Source: Paraburkholderia sprentiae WSM5005 (GTDB lineage Bacteria; Pseudomonadota; Gammaproteobacteria; Burkholderiales; Burkholderiaceae). From it: a DNA stretch of 64,000 bases. Below the pieces are notes generated by a model. The model made no database searches, was not told the DNA's origin, and saw nothing but the letters and a program-made list of their open reading frames with translations. The position numbers and the translations under genes are program-made. Location: positions 372,001-436,000 of the forward strand of contig NZ_CP017563.2 of the NCBI RefSeq assembly GCF_001865575.2, read 5' to 3'. Shown here piece by piece: positions 10,159 to 18,913 of this stretch (position 1 is its first letter; the number at the start of each line of letters is the position of its first letter).

Positions 10159-10219
10159 ATCGCTACCGTCTAAACCGGCTTTGTTTCCCCTTTGCTGAAG
10201 CTCACCCATAAAGACGATC

Positions 10220-10360
10220 ATGCTACGACCAAAACTGATCATCGCCGCGATGCTTATCGCCGCGTCGGCACTACTCGGTGGCTGTGGCCTGTTCGGCTGC
10301 GGCGCTTCGGCGACCAATGGTGGCGCCTTCGGCGGGTGTCACGCCGGCACGCACTTTTAG
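10220..10360 (+). CDS. 46-residue putative lipoprotein
   Basis: A short frame starts at ATG 10220 and encodes a positively charged N-terminus, a hydrophobic stretch and a consensus lipobox LLGGC (Cys22). The mature part is only 25 residues, Gly-rich, with two more cysteines and two histidines (GLFGCG and FGGCHAGTHF). It lies 61 bases after the beta-lactamase on the same strand and its stop overlaps the tail of the convergent Rieske gene by four bases. Function is unknown; small entericidin-like lipoproteins have this general form. The perfect lipoprotein signal is the main support, and I see only a weak ribosome-binding site. Confidence 0.55.
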   Translation: MLRPKLIIAAMLIAASALLGGCGLFGCGASATNGGAFGGCHAGTHF

Positions 10361-12147
10361 ACATATTTCGTCGGCACAGTTTCCTGATGCAGGTCGCCGC
10401 CGCGCATCAAGCGCAGCGCGATGTCGGCCGTCTGCAACATTGCGCGTTCAGTCGGTGAGTGGGCCGCAAGATAGCGGGCGACCGCAATAAGGACATGTCG
10501 GCCTTCTGCAGTATTTCCCCACGCAGCGAATTGCCGGACGCCGGCCTCCAGCATCTGATAGGCATGAAAGCCGGCATCTTCACGGAGCACCGCAAGCGTC
10601 AGCGTAGCGATCAGCGCCTGCGGCGGATGGCCGAGCGTAAGATGCCGAGCCACGAGCCTCGCCGCAAGATCGACCTGTCTCTGCCGGTCGAAGGCGTCAA
10701 GCAAGGCGCTTCGGATCGTCTCCTCATCGGCAGGAAGATCGTCGAGCAGATCGTCGCCCTCGCCCGGCATGCGCGCCGGTGGCACGTTCAGATACCGTGC
10801 AAGATAGAGCGCCATGGCTCCGTGCAGGATGCCGCGAACGCACGTAATCGGACTGTCGACGCGCGCGGTACCTGCGCGCATGAGCATCTGGTGTAGCGCG
10901 TTGGCATGAGTAAAGACGTGATGCGCCGTCTCCCAGTCGGCGTACTCGTTGGCGTTGCCAAAGCGGGCCACGCGCAACGCCGCGGCATAAGCGAGGGACA
11001 GTCCCAGGTCAACGGGCGCGGCGCCTGCGCGCACCGCCGTGTTCAGGGCGTCAACGATCTTCGCGGGATCGTCTCCCAGCAGTTCCCGGGCAAGCGCCGC
11101 ATGATGCGACCATCCTTGCTCGCTGCGCCCTTGAGCAAAAAGGTGCGACATCCGGCTGGCTGCTTCGTCGCACAGCGCGACGAGATCGAGGGGCTGACGC
11201 CAGGCGGTCGATTCCTCCGCGCCGCGGGCGCTGACTAGCTGGGCGACGACAGTCGGCAGTAACGCTGACGCATGCTCCCAGCCGATCACGTCGAGGCACT
11301 CGAACGCCTTGTTGACGAAGTCGAGCAAATGACCAGTGTCCGCGAACACCCGCTCGGTCGCGGCCGACAGCAAGGTGTCCGCGAGTTCGACGGTTGAAAG
11401 ACCGCTGGCAATCGCTGTCAACAGCGTGCGCTCGGCCGCCTCGCGATGGCGCACGGTGGTCCAAAGGCGCAGCCAACCGTCGAGCGTGGAGTGCTCCGGC
11501 CGGCTTGAAAGCGGCGCACGTGTTCGCCGCGGCGCCTCGCCATCGCAGTCCGCCGCCACGTGGCGCGCGCCGTGAAAGAGGGCGAGATAAGCCGTGTCTT
11601 CCGGCAGTACGGAAAGCAGGTTACCGAGCGCCGTGAGTATCGTGAGACCAACGCCCCAGCCGTCACGGTTCTGCGCTCCGAACAGCGCGATCTGCTTCAC
11701 GATATCGGCCGCCGGAACACGGGCGGCGAGTTGGCCGTGCACGGCTTTGGCGATGACAAGTGCAAGGTCGTGTGCAAGGCCGTCCGCGAGGCGCTGACGC
11801 CAGTGCGCGGCAGCATCTGCGTGAACTGACAGGGTCGCCACCCAGACGTTGCCATCGCGCATCTCGACCGCGTAGCGAGGTACATCATCCGCCCAGAGGT
11901 CGAAGGTGCAGCCGCTTTCCAGGTCGAAGCGGGCGTGGTGCCAATGACAGGTCAGGATGCCGTCTTCGACCGTGCCTCGCTCGAGCGGGAAGCCCATATG
12001 GGGGCAACGATTGTCGAGCGCGAAGACGCGCCCGCGGTCGTAGATGACGAGAATTGGACCTTGGCCACCCTGCACAATGCGGCGCTCTTTCGCTCGGAGC
12101 TCGTCGAGGCTTCCCACCAGCAGGAATTCGTTGTCCGGGGAATCCAT
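10357..12147 (-). CDS. Rieske [2Fe-2S] domain fused to a large helical domain
   Basis: The 596-residue protein has an N-terminal Rieske ferredoxin domain with C48-P-H50 and C67-x-x-H70, the four ligands of a [2Fe-2S] cluster. Residues about 115-596 form a long, Ala/Leu/His-rich helical domain with no Rieske-oxygenase catalytic iron motif, so it is not a ring-hydroxylating oxygenase alpha subunit. The helical part contains many conserved-looking His residues (for example LFHGARH, GWEHA, WETAHHVFTHANALHQ, GILHGAM). No signal peptide is visible, so it is probably cytoplasmic. The start has a good ribosome-binding site (GGGAGG). The role is unknown; redox or iron-related sensing is only a guess. 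Confidence 0.8.
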   Translation of the reverse strand: MDSPDNEFLLVGSLDELRAKERRIVQGGQGPILVIYDRGRVFALDNRCPHMGFPLERGTVEDGILTCHWHHARFDLESGCTFDLWADDVPRYAVEMRDGNVWVATLSVHADAAAHWRQRLADGLAHDLALVIAKAVHGQLAARVPAADIVKQIALFGAQNRDGWGVGLTILTALGNLLSVLPEDTAYLALFHGARHVAADCDGEAPRRTRAPLSSRPEHSTLDGWLRLWTTVRHREAAERTLLTAIASGLSTVELADTLLSAATERVFADTGHLLDFVNKAFECLDVIGWEHASALLPTVVAQLVSARGAEESTAWRQPLDLVALCDEAASRMSHLFAQGRSEQGWSHHAALARELLGDDPAKIVDALNTAVRAGAAPVDLGLSLAYAAALRVARFGNANEYADWETAHHVFTHANALHQMLMRAGTARVDSPITCVRGILHGAMALYLARYLNVPPARMPGEGDDLLDDLPADEETIRSALLDAFDRQRQVDLAARLVARHLTLGHPPQALIATLTLAVLREDAGFHAYQMLEAGVRQFAAWGNTAEGRHVLIAVARYLAAHSPTERAMLQTADIALRLMRGGDLHQETVPTKYV

Positions 12148-12241
12148 ATGTCACCCTCCCGCTTCCGTCCTACACGGCACTCCAAGCACGTACAAGGATA
12201 CTCCCAAGGCTGGACGCTACGGTTCAGCGGCAACACGCTTT

Positions 12242-12265
12242 GCGTCGCGCGAGCAGGCGCGACGC
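12242..12265. promoter_or_regulatory. 9-bp inverted repeat upstream of the Rieske gene
   Basis: A perfect 9-bp inverted repeat (GCGTCGCGC / GCGCGACGC, 6-base loop) lies in the 218-base gap between the DUF971 gene and the Rieske gene, both on the minus strand. It could be a terminator for the upstream operon, although no T-run follows, or an operator for the Rieske gene. Confidence 0.4.
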
Positions 12266-12365
12266 CGGAGACGACCTTTAACGACCCTATGCGTGTTGAT
12301 CTGAGCGCGAGGAGAAAGCCGCAGTGCTACGCGAACCCGCATAGCCGCGACGGGACAGAACATGC

Positions 12366-12650
12366 TCAATCTTGGCCGAGTGCCTCCAGCCAGGACCACG
12401 GATAAATACCTCGTTCATGCCCATCGCTGAACGCGAGCTGCACGCCGTAGCCCATCGGCTCGATGCGGGTGAGCGTGAGGCCGGGTGCCGCCGTGGGCAC
12501 GCCGCCCGCGAGGCGAATGCGCTTGCAGAACGCGCACGGGCACGCCTCGCGCAGGCGGCTATGGGCGATGCGCTGCGTTCGGCCGGCCGCCCAATGCAGC
12601 GTGAGCGCGCGCGCCGTGACGTCGTTGTGGATTTCGTCAGGCGTGTTCAC
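12366..12650 (-). CDS. DUF971 / GBBH-like N-terminal domain protein
   Basis: The start is a GTG at 12650 that overlaps the stop of the HEAT-repeat gene (GTGA), giving a 94-residue single-domain protein. It matches the gamma-butyrobetaine hydroxylase-like N-terminal fold (DUF971), including the zinc site C37-x-C39-x-x-C42 and H78 (in DGHERGIYPW). Small stand-alone DUF971 proteins are often linked to Fe-S or cofactor functions, but their role is not settled. It is the last gene of the AprA-like operon, which suggests a maturation or accessory role there; this is inference. Confidence 0.85.
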   Translation of the reverse strand: MNTPDEIHNDVTARALTLHWAAGRTQRIAHSRLREACPCAFCKRIRLAGGVPTAAPGLTLTRIEPMGYGVQLAFSDGHERGIYPWSWLEALGQD

Positions 12651-13642
12651 CGCGCGCCGCCTTCGATCTGAGCGATTGCGATCCGCACGGCCTTGCGTAC
12701 TTCCGGGTCGCGGTCGTCCAGCGCGGCTTGCAGCGCGGGCAGCGAGCCGCGCGAACCCAACTCGCCGAGCGCGAGCGCCGCTTCCTTGCGCAGGTTGCTG
12801 ATCGCCTGCGAGAGCAGTGCGGCCACGGGGGCCGCGGCCTGTGCATCGCGCAACTGGCCTAGCGCGCGGGCGGCGCGCAGCCGCACCTGCCAGTACGCAT
12901 CGTCGAGCGCCTCGACGAGCGCTGCGCGCGCCGCAGCGGCGCGCAGCTTGCCGAGCGTGGTCGCCGCTTCTTCGCGCACCTGCCACGTGCTGTCGCGTAG
13001 CGCCGCGAGCAGCGCGTCGACGATGGCCCGGTCGTCCGCTGAGGCGAAGCCCAGCGCGCCAACGGCCGCTCGACGAACCTCCGCGCTGGCGTCGTTTGCG
13101 GCGATCGAGGCGAGCAGTGCCAGCGCTCGTGCGTCTTTCAGCCAGCCGAGCACGGCCACGGCCTCAAGCCGTACATCGGCATCGGGGTCAGTGAGCGCCC
13201 GTAAGGCGGGGTCCAATGCCTGGGCAAAGCGCAGTTCGCGCAGGCCTCGCAGCACCGCGCGGCGCACGAAGGGCTCGGGCCGATCCGCCCAGCGGCTCAG
13301 CACATGGCCCGACGCAGGTTCCTTCATTGCCGAGAGACTCTGGGCCGCCGCCTCGCGCACCTCGGCGTCGGCATCGAGCAACGCCACGCAAAGCGCCTGC
13401 ACCACTTCGTCGCTTTCCCAGGCGCCGAGCACGCAGGCGGCTTCGCGCCGCACCTCTGGTGCGGGATCGTCGCTCAGCGCTGCGACGAACGCGGGCAGCA
13501 GCGCGGCGTCTTCGAGATCCGCGAGCTCGAAAAGCGCAATGCGGCGCACGGCGGCATCGGCATCGGCGAGACGCGCGAGCAGGGCGCTCGCTTCGTCGGT
13601 CAGGTCGTGCGCATTCGGCACGGGTGGGGCGAATACGGTCAT
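12647..13642 (-). CDS. HEAT-repeat protein (PBS-lyase type repeats)
   Basis: The 331-residue protein is almost entirely tandem HEAT-like repeats of about 31 residues, each with a pattern such as DPxxEVRxxAxxALGxL; about nine repeats are recognisable. Proteins of this kind are scaffolds or chaperone-like binders, and relatives occur beside multi-cofactor enzymes. There is no signal peptide, so it is probably cytoplasmic. It follows the ABC ATPase gene by 83 bases and overlaps the DUF971 gene by four bases, which places it in the same transcript. I infer a scaffold or maturation role for the flavoprotein-ferredoxin pair. Confidence 0.85.
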   Translation of the reverse strand: MTVFAPPVPNAHDLTDEASALLARLADADAAVRRIALFELADLEDAALLPAFVAALSDDPAPEVRREAACVLGAWESDEVVQALCVALLDADAEVREAAAQSLSAMKEPASGHVLSRWADRPEPFVRRAVLRGLRELRFAQALDPALRALTDPDADVRLEAVAVLGWLKDARALALLASIAANDASAEVRRAAVGALGFASADDRAIVDALLAALRDSTWQVREEAATTLGKLRAAAARAALVEALDDAYWQVRLRAARALGQLRDAQAAAPVAALLSQAISNLRKEAALALGELGSRGSLPALQAALDDRDPEVRKAVRIAIAQIEGGAR

Positions 13643-13725
13643 GGATTCAGGCAGTCATCGGTCGGGTAGAGGGTGCATGGCGGCGCATTCGGGGCGCGTT
13701 CGGGGTGCGTTCGGCCCGGCTGCGC

Positions 13726-14544
13726 TTACGCCGCTTCGCGCAGCAACGAAAGGCAGTGGCGTTTGATATCGACGAAGGCCACTTCGGTCGTGGTCCCGTC
13801 GCCGCGCGGCCGCGCGAGCGGCACCGCCAGATCGGCGAGGAGCCGCGCGGGCCGCTGCGACAGCATGACCACGCGGTCGCCGAGGAACAGTGCTTCGTCG
13901 ACATCGTGCGTGACGAACACGACCGTGGTGCGAATCTGCGCCCAGATGTCGAGTAAAAGCATCTGCATCATGCGCCGCGTTTGCGCGTCGAGCGCGCCGA
14001 ACGGCTCGTCCATCAGCAGGATGCGCGGACGGTTGATCAACACGCGCGCGATCTCCACGCGCTGCTGCATGCCACCCGAGAGCTGCGCAGGATAGTGCGA
14101 TTCGAACCCCGCGAGTCCGACCAGCGCGAGCATTTCTGCGGCTTCGCGCCGTCTGTCGTTGGCACTGACGCCCTTCATTTTCAGGCCGAACGCAACGTTG
14201 TCGATCACGCGCTTCCACGGAAACAGCGTATGTTGCTGGAACACCAGGCCGCGATCGGGATGCGGCCGGTCGACGGTAACACCGTCCACGGCAACTTCGC
14301 CGTGCGTGGCCGCGACGTGTCCCGCGATGGCGCCGAGCAGCGTCGATTTCCCGCATCCTGACGGACCCAGCACGCAGACGAACTCGCCGGGCGCGATGTG
14401 GAAGTCGAGCGCGTCGAGCGCGGCGAAATGCGCGTGCGGCGGCCCGAGCTCCACGGTGAGCGAGCGCGCCTCGATGCGCCCGGGGCCGTGAGACGCGAGC
14501 GGCGCCGAGCGGGCGTCGGGACGAGTGGCGATGGGCGTACTCAC
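13726..14544 (-). CDS. ABC importer ATPase, nitrate/sulfonate/taurine type
   Basis: This 272-residue ATPase has Walker A GPSGCGKST, a Q-loop FQQHTLFPW, signature LSGGMQQRVEIAR, Walker B LLMDEPFGALDA and H-loop THD. The FPW after the Q-loop and the overall sequence match the SsuB/TauB/NrtD family. I choose the GTG at 14544, which overlaps the permease stop (GTGA); an ATG at 14571 would add nine residues. It powers uptake of the solute bound by the protein encoded at 15438-16865. Confidence 0.9.
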   Translation of the reverse strand: MSTPIATRPDARSAPLASHGPGRIEARSLTVELGPPHAHFAALDALDFHIAPGEFVCVLGPSGCGKSTLLGAIAGHVAATHGEVAVDGVTVDRPHPDRGLVFQQHTLFPWKRVIDNVAFGLKMKGVSANDRRREAAEMLALVGLAGFESHYPAQLSGGMQQRVEIARVLINRPRILLMDEPFGALDAQTRRMMQMLLLDIWAQIRTTVVFVTHDVDEALFLGDRVVMLSQRPARLLADLAVPLARPRGDGTTTEVAFVDIKRHCLSLLREAA

Positions 14545-15404
14545 CGATGTTCTCCACGCGGCCGATACCATGGCGTCAACGCGGCGCCAACGCGCTTGAC
14601 GAGCAGGCTGCTGCCCATGCCGAGCACGCCGATCAGCGTCATGCCCACGACGATGTCGGCATAGTTCTGCAACGTATAGGATTCCCACGTGAAGTAGCCT
14701 ATGCCGTACTGCCCCGCGATCATTTCCGCGGTGACGAGGCAGAACCACGCGGTGCCCATGCCGATCGACAAACCGGTGAAGATCGACGGCGCCGCGCCCG
14801 GTAGTACCACCTCCGCGTAAAGCGACAGCGTGCGGGTACCCAACCCGCGCGCGGTGGCGACGAGGCGGGGATCGACGGCTTCCACGCCATGAATGGTGTT
14901 CAGGAGAATGGGAAACAGCGCGCCGATGAACGTGATGAACATCATGCTCAGTTCGGACGAAGGAAACATGAGGATCGCTAGCGGAATCCAGGCGACCGCC
15001 GGAATAGGGCGCAACACTTCGAGCGGCGGCAGCAGGATGTCCTCGAGCGCGCGATAGCGGCCTATCGCGAGCCCAAGCGCGACGCCGACAAGGGCCGCCG
15101 CGCTGAATCCCGCGAGCACGCGCGTCACGCTCGCGGCCAGATGCATGGGCAGCTTCGGCGAGTGCAGCAGCGCCCATAGCGCCGGAACCGCCTCGCCCGG
15201 CGACGGCACATTCGCAAACGTGACGATGCCGAGCGACACGTGATAGTGGACCACGGCCTGCCAGGCGGCGACGAATAGCCCAATCGATGCGGCGCGCCAC
15301 GCGCGGCGGCGCAGCGGGGATGATGGGCGAGCAACGGCGTTTGCAGGCGTGGCTTCGCGCGCGGCCTCGCGTTGACGTCCGGTCAGATCGAGTGTGGCAG
15401 ACAT
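14541..15404 (-). CDS. ABC importer permease, SsuC/TauC type
   Basis: The 287-residue protein has about six hydrophobic segments and the binding-protein-dependent permease EAA-like motif (AARGLGTRTLSLYAEVVLPGAAPSI, written here as its conserved core). It also has the PIPAVAWIPLAILMF segment typical of the SsuC/TauC/NrtB family. A charged N-terminal tail of about 35 residues precedes the first membrane segment. It follows the binding-protein gene by 33 bases and overlaps the ATPase gene. Together the three genes form one importer. Confidence 0.9.
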   Translation of the reverse strand: MSATLDLTGRQREAAREATPANAVARPSSPLRRRAWRAASIGLFVAAWQAVVHYHVSLGIVTFANVPSPGEAVPALWALLHSPKLPMHLAASVTRVLAGFSAAALVGVALGLAIGRYRALEDILLPPLEVLRPIPAVAWIPLAILMFPSSELSMMFITFIGALFPILLNTIHGVEAVDPRLVATARGLGTRTLSLYAEVVLPGAAPSIFTGLSIGMGTAWFCLVTAEMIAGQYGIGYFTWESYTLQNYADIVVGMTLIGVLGMGSSLLVKRVGAALTPWYRPRGEHR

Positions 15405-15437
15405 GCAGATTCCTCGGCTAATGCGAATGAACGGGAG

Positions 15438-16865
15438 CTAGCGAGCGGCAATCGCCTGCGGCGCGCCGGTTTGCGCTGCGGCATAGTCGACGACTGTGCC
15501 CGAGCTCTGTTGCGCATAGGCATCGGCGCTGGCTTTCTGCAGGAAGGCGGTGAGATTGCCACGTGCGTCGCGCACATACCACGCGTCCGAGGCGAATAGC
15601 TTCTGGCCGCTATCGTGGTCCTGCACGTACACCGCGCGCGGCTTGCCGCCGGACTGCTCGATCTTCGCCAGTGCCGCGAACGCTTGCGCGGCGCTTGCGT
15701 AGTTGCGCACATGCGCTTCGTTGGCGAGCCAGACCTGTGCCACCGCGCGCAAGTCGCGAATCGGCTGGCCCGTCTTCGCGTCCGTGGCGATGAGCGGTTG
15801 CCTGCCGTAGTTCTTCAGGGCGGCATCGTAGTCGAGCCCCGACTCCTTGAACGCTTGGCGAATGTAACGATCGTCAATGAACGTGTTCGCGTCGAGATTG
15901 ACGTCCGTCTTCTTTAGCAGCTTCAACGTATCGAGGGCGGTCGCGACCGCTTGCCGATATTCCGGCTTCCAGGTCAGATCGCGTGTTTGCAGGCCGAGCG
16001 GCCCATGATAGAGATAGTCGACGGGTGCTTCGATACCCGTCACTTTTTCGATGAGCAGGCTGTACTTTTCCGGATCCTGCGCGATCAGCCGGTTGGCCTC
16101 GATGGCCGCGCGCAGATACGCGACGACCACTTCCGGGTACTTCTGCGCGTAGGCGGCATCGACGAGCGCGCCGTGGAAGGTCGGCGCATGGCTTTGTGCG
16201 CCGTCATAAATCTTGCGGGCAATGCCGCGATACGGGAACAGGTCGGCAAACGGCACGAAGTCGGCGTGAGCGTCGATCTTGCCGGCCTTCAGCGCACTGC
16301 CCGCCACCTCGGGCGCCTGAGTGATGATGTTCACGTCGGTATCCGGGTTCCAGCCTTGAGCCTTGATCGCACGCAGCAGCATGCCGTGCGCGGTCGACGC
16401 GAACGGAACCGAGATCGTCTTGCCCTTTAGCTCGGCGATCGAATGCACCGGCGAGTTCACGGGCACGACGATGCCGTTGCCGCTGCCCTCGGTGCTGCCT
16501 TCGAGCACGGTGATGAAGATGCTCCTCCTGCCCGCCTTCTGGAATGCCGCGCCGTTGAGCGAGCCCGGAAAATCGGCCATCGCGCCGAAGTCGAGCTTGC
16601 CTGCCACCATTTCGTTCGTGAGCGGCGCGCCGGAAGTGAAGTCTTTCCACTGCACGTCGTAAGTGACGTTGGCGTATTTGCCGGTGTGCGGCAGATACCT
16701 GTCGAGCAGATGCAGTTCCCGGATCAGCAGGCCGCCGGTTGCGCAGTTGATCGTCGTGTCCTGGGTGCCGATCGCGACGCGAATGGTCTCGGCGTGAGCG
16801 GTGACGGCTGCGGCGAGCAGAAGCGGCGTGGCAAAAAGGCGGAGAAGCCGTTGGCGTGTTTTCAT
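15438..16865 (-). CDS. ABC solute-binding protein, NitT/TauT family
   Basis: The ATG at 16865 gives a 475-residue protein with a clear Sec signal peptide (cleavage near AHA-ET). The body is a NitT/TauT-type periplasmic binding protein (TLNGAAFQKAG-like segments, GNGIVVPVNSPVHSIAELKGK, VPFASTAHGMLLRAIK). It is longer than the usual 310-350 residues: the extra part is a C-terminal extension of over 100 residues (about 350-475). The substrate cannot be read from sequence. Position between a ferredoxin/flavoprotein pair and an SsuC-type permease suggests an organosulfur or similar anionic compound, but that is a hypothesis. Confidence 0.88.
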   Translation of the reverse strand: MKTRQRLLRLFATPLLLAAAVTAHAETIRVAIGTQDTTINCATGGLLIRELHLLDRYLPHTGKYANVTYDVQWKDFTSGAPLTNEMVAGKLDFGAMADFPGSLNGAAFQKAGRRSIFITVLEGSTEGSGNGIVVPVNSPVHSIAELKGKTISVPFASTAHGMLLRAIKAQGWNPDTDVNIITQAPEVAGSALKAGKIDAHADFVPFADLFPYRGIARKIYDGAQSHAPTFHGALVDAAYAQKYPEVVVAYLRAAIEANRLIAQDPEKYSLLIEKVTGIEAPVDYLYHGPLGLQTRDLTWKPEYRQAVATALDTLKLLKKTDVNLDANTFIDDRYIRQAFKESGLDYDAALKNYGRQPLIATDAKTGQPIRDLRAVAQVWLANEAHVRNYASAAQAFAALAKIEQSGGKPRAVYVQDHDSGQKLFASDAWYVRDARGNLTAFLQKASADAYAQQSSGTVVDYAAAQTGAPQAIAAR

Positions 16866-16915
16866 GGTCTCACGGACTAGCAGTGGGAGAGGAAGCTGTC
16901 GCGATGCGGCAGCGT

Positions 16916-17161
16916 CTAGCGCAGCAGATACGGAATGTCGACCTTGACAGCGCCGGTCGGGCAGTCGCGTTCGCAGGGCATGCAGTACCAGCACTCGTCG
17001 AACTGCATGTAGGCCTTGCCCTTGCTCAGGTCGATGGCGAGCAGGTCGAGCGGGCACACGTCCACGCAGACAGTGCAGCCCTTGTCGGCGATGCAGCGGC
17101 TTTCGTCGATCGTGACCGGAGCGCTGCTGCGCTGGAAGATTTCGTGCGGTGTATAAGACAT
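16916..17161 (-). CDS. miniature AprB-like 2x[4Fe-4S] ferredoxin
   Basis: The 81-residue protein carries two [4Fe-4S] motifs: C23-x5-C29-x2-C32-x3-C36-P and C57-x2-C60-x2-C63-x3-C67-P. The atypical first motif and the stretch KAYMQFDECWYCMPCERDCP closely follow the beta subunit of adenylylsulfate reductase (AprB). AprB is usually near 150 residues and has a C-terminal tail that wraps around AprA; this protein stops right after the ferredoxin domain. It lies 12 bases downstream of the AprA-like flavoprotein gene and is very likely its electron-transfer partner. Confidence 0.88.
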   Translation of the reverse strand: MSYTPHEIFQRSSAPVTIDESRCIADKGCTVCVDVCPLDLLAIDLSKGKAYMQFDECWYCMPCERDCPTGAVKVDIPYLLR

Positions 17162-17173
17162 GTTTCGGATCCC

Positions 17174-18913
17174 TCAGCTTGCGACAATGAGTTCTTGGGT
17201 TTCGCGGATGCGCAACTGGTCATAGGCATCGCGCTCACCGTCCGCTAGCTGAACGATGTACGGCTCGACGGCGCGTTTTTCGCTCGTCATGCGGCCGGCC
17301 GCGTCCTTTCGCAGATGGGTATGACAGAACCAGTCGGTGTCGTTGCGCTGCGGATAATCGACGCGGTGGTGATAGAGTCCCCAGCGGCTCTCTGTGCGGA
17401 ATAGCGACGCGCGCGCTGCCATTTCGGCGCAATCCCGGATCGCTCGCACTTCGGCCGCACGCATCAGTTCGTGCGGGTTATTGGCCTTGATCGATTCGAT
17501 GTCTTCCGCGATTTCGTCGAAGCGTTGCAGGCCGATTTCCATCTTGCGCGTCACCTTGGGCGGCTGAAGGTAATCGTTCACCATGCGTCGCAGCTTGTAC
17601 TCGACCTGCGATGGCGCGAGCCCATTTGCGCGTTGCAGCGGCGCGAGCACGCGCGCCTGCTCGGCGGTGACCTGAGCGTCGTCCACTCTCGCATGTTCGC
17701 GGCCTTCCACGTATTGCGCGGCGTTGCTGCCGGCGAACCAGCCGTAGGTGAAGGCGCCCAGCATGTAGTTGTGCGGCACCGCCGCCATATCGCCCGCCGC
17801 ATAAAGACCAGGCACGGTGGTCTCCGCCCGCGCGTTCACATACACGCCCGATGCGCTATGCCCGCTGCAAAAGCCGATCTCGGAGATGTGCATCTCGACC
17901 ATCTGGCGCCGGTAATCCGTTCCGCGGCCCGCATGGAAGCGGCCACGGCTAGGCCGCTCGTTCGTGTGCAGGATCTGCTCGATGGTCTGGATCGTTTCTT
18001 CGGCGAGGTGGTCGAGCTTCAGGAACACGGGGCCGTTGCCGCTCTGGAGCTCCTGATAGAACTCCCACATCATTTGCCCGCTCCAGTAGTCGCATTCGAT
18101 GAAGCGGTCGCCCTTGCCGTTTGCGGTGAAACCGCCCAGCGGCCCGGTGACGTAAGCGCAAGCGGGGCCGTTGTAGTCCTTGATGAGCGGATTGATCTGG
18201 AAGCATTCGAGGTTCGCGAGCGCGGCGCCTGCGTGATACGCCATCGCGTAGCCATCGCCCGCGTTCGTCGGGTTCTCATACGTGCCCATCAGGTAGCCGG
18301 AGGATGGCAGACCCAGACGCCCGGCCGCGCCGCAGCACAGGATGACCGCCTTTGCGCGCACCACGTGGAACTGTGCAGTGCGGCAGTCGAAGCCGAGCAC
18401 GCCGCTCACGCGGCCGTGGTCGTCGGTCATGAGCCGGGTCGCGACGATGCGGTTCGTGATGTCGATGCGCGCGCGTTTGAGCTGCCGATAGAGAATCTTC
18501 TTGACGTCGTGTCCCTCGGGCATCGGCAATACGTAAGCACCCATGTGATGGACTTTCTTGACCGCATAGTCGCCGTTGCCGTCCTTCTCGAATTTCACGC
18601 CCCAGCGGTCGAGCTGCTCGATGGTGGCGAAGCTGTGGCGCGCATAGGCGTACACCGCCTGCTGGTCGACGATGCCGTCGTTGGCGACGGTGATCTCCCG
18701 CGTGTACTGCTCGGGCGTCGCGTGCCCTGGAATGATCGCGTTGTTCAGCCCGTCCATGCCCATCGAGATCGCGCCGCTGCGCTTGACGTTCGCCTTTTCG
18801 AGCAGCAGTACCTTGAGCGCCGGATTGTGCTCCTTCGCCTTGATTGCGGCCATCGGGCCAGCCGTGCCGCCGCCGACCACGACGATGTCGTATTCGAGCA
18901 CTTGTGTATTCAT
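17174..18913 (-). CDS. AprA/fumarate-reductase-like FAD flavoprotein
   Basis: The 579-residue protein starts with an FAD-binding Rossmann motif (VVVGGGTAGP, residues 11-20). The RSGAISMGMDGLNN segment and general architecture match the AprA / fumarate reductase / succinate dehydrogenase flavoprotein superfamily, and a second FAD-contacting motif GLYAAGDMA lies near residue 370. The adjacent AprB-like ferredoxin favours an AprA-like role over a standard fumarate reductase. There are no dsr or sat genes here, so classical dissimilatory sulfur metabolism is unlikely. The start ATG overlaps the stop of the GntR gene (ATGA), so regulator and enzyme share a transcript. Substrate and direction of reaction are unknown. 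Confidence 0.87.
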   Translation of the reverse strand: MNTQVLEYDIVVVGGGTAGPMAAIKAKEHNPALKVLLLEKANVKRSGAISMGMDGLNNAIIPGHATPEQYTREITVANDGIVDQQAVYAYARHSFATIEQLDRWGVKFEKDGNGDYAVKKVHHMGAYVLPMPEGHDVKKILYRQLKRARIDITNRIVATRLMTDDHGRVSGVLGFDCRTAQFHVVRAKAVILCCGAAGRLGLPSSGYLMGTYENPTNAGDGYAMAYHAGAALANLECFQINPLIKDYNGPACAYVTGPLGGFTANGKGDRFIECDYWSGQMMWEFYQELQSGNGPVFLKLDHLAEETIQTIEQILHTNERPSRGRFHAGRGTDYRRQMVEMHISEIGFCSGHSASGVYVNARAETTVPGLYAAGDMAAVPHNYMLGAFTYGWFAGSNAAQYVEGREHARVDDAQVTAEQARVLAPLQRANGLAPSQVEYKLRRMVNDYLQPPKVTRKMEIGLQRFDEIAEDIESIKANNPHELMRAAEVRAIRDCAEMAARASLFRTESRWGLYHHRVDYPQRNDTDWFCHTHLRKDAAGRMTSEKRAVEPYIVQLADGERDAYDQLRIRETQELIVAS

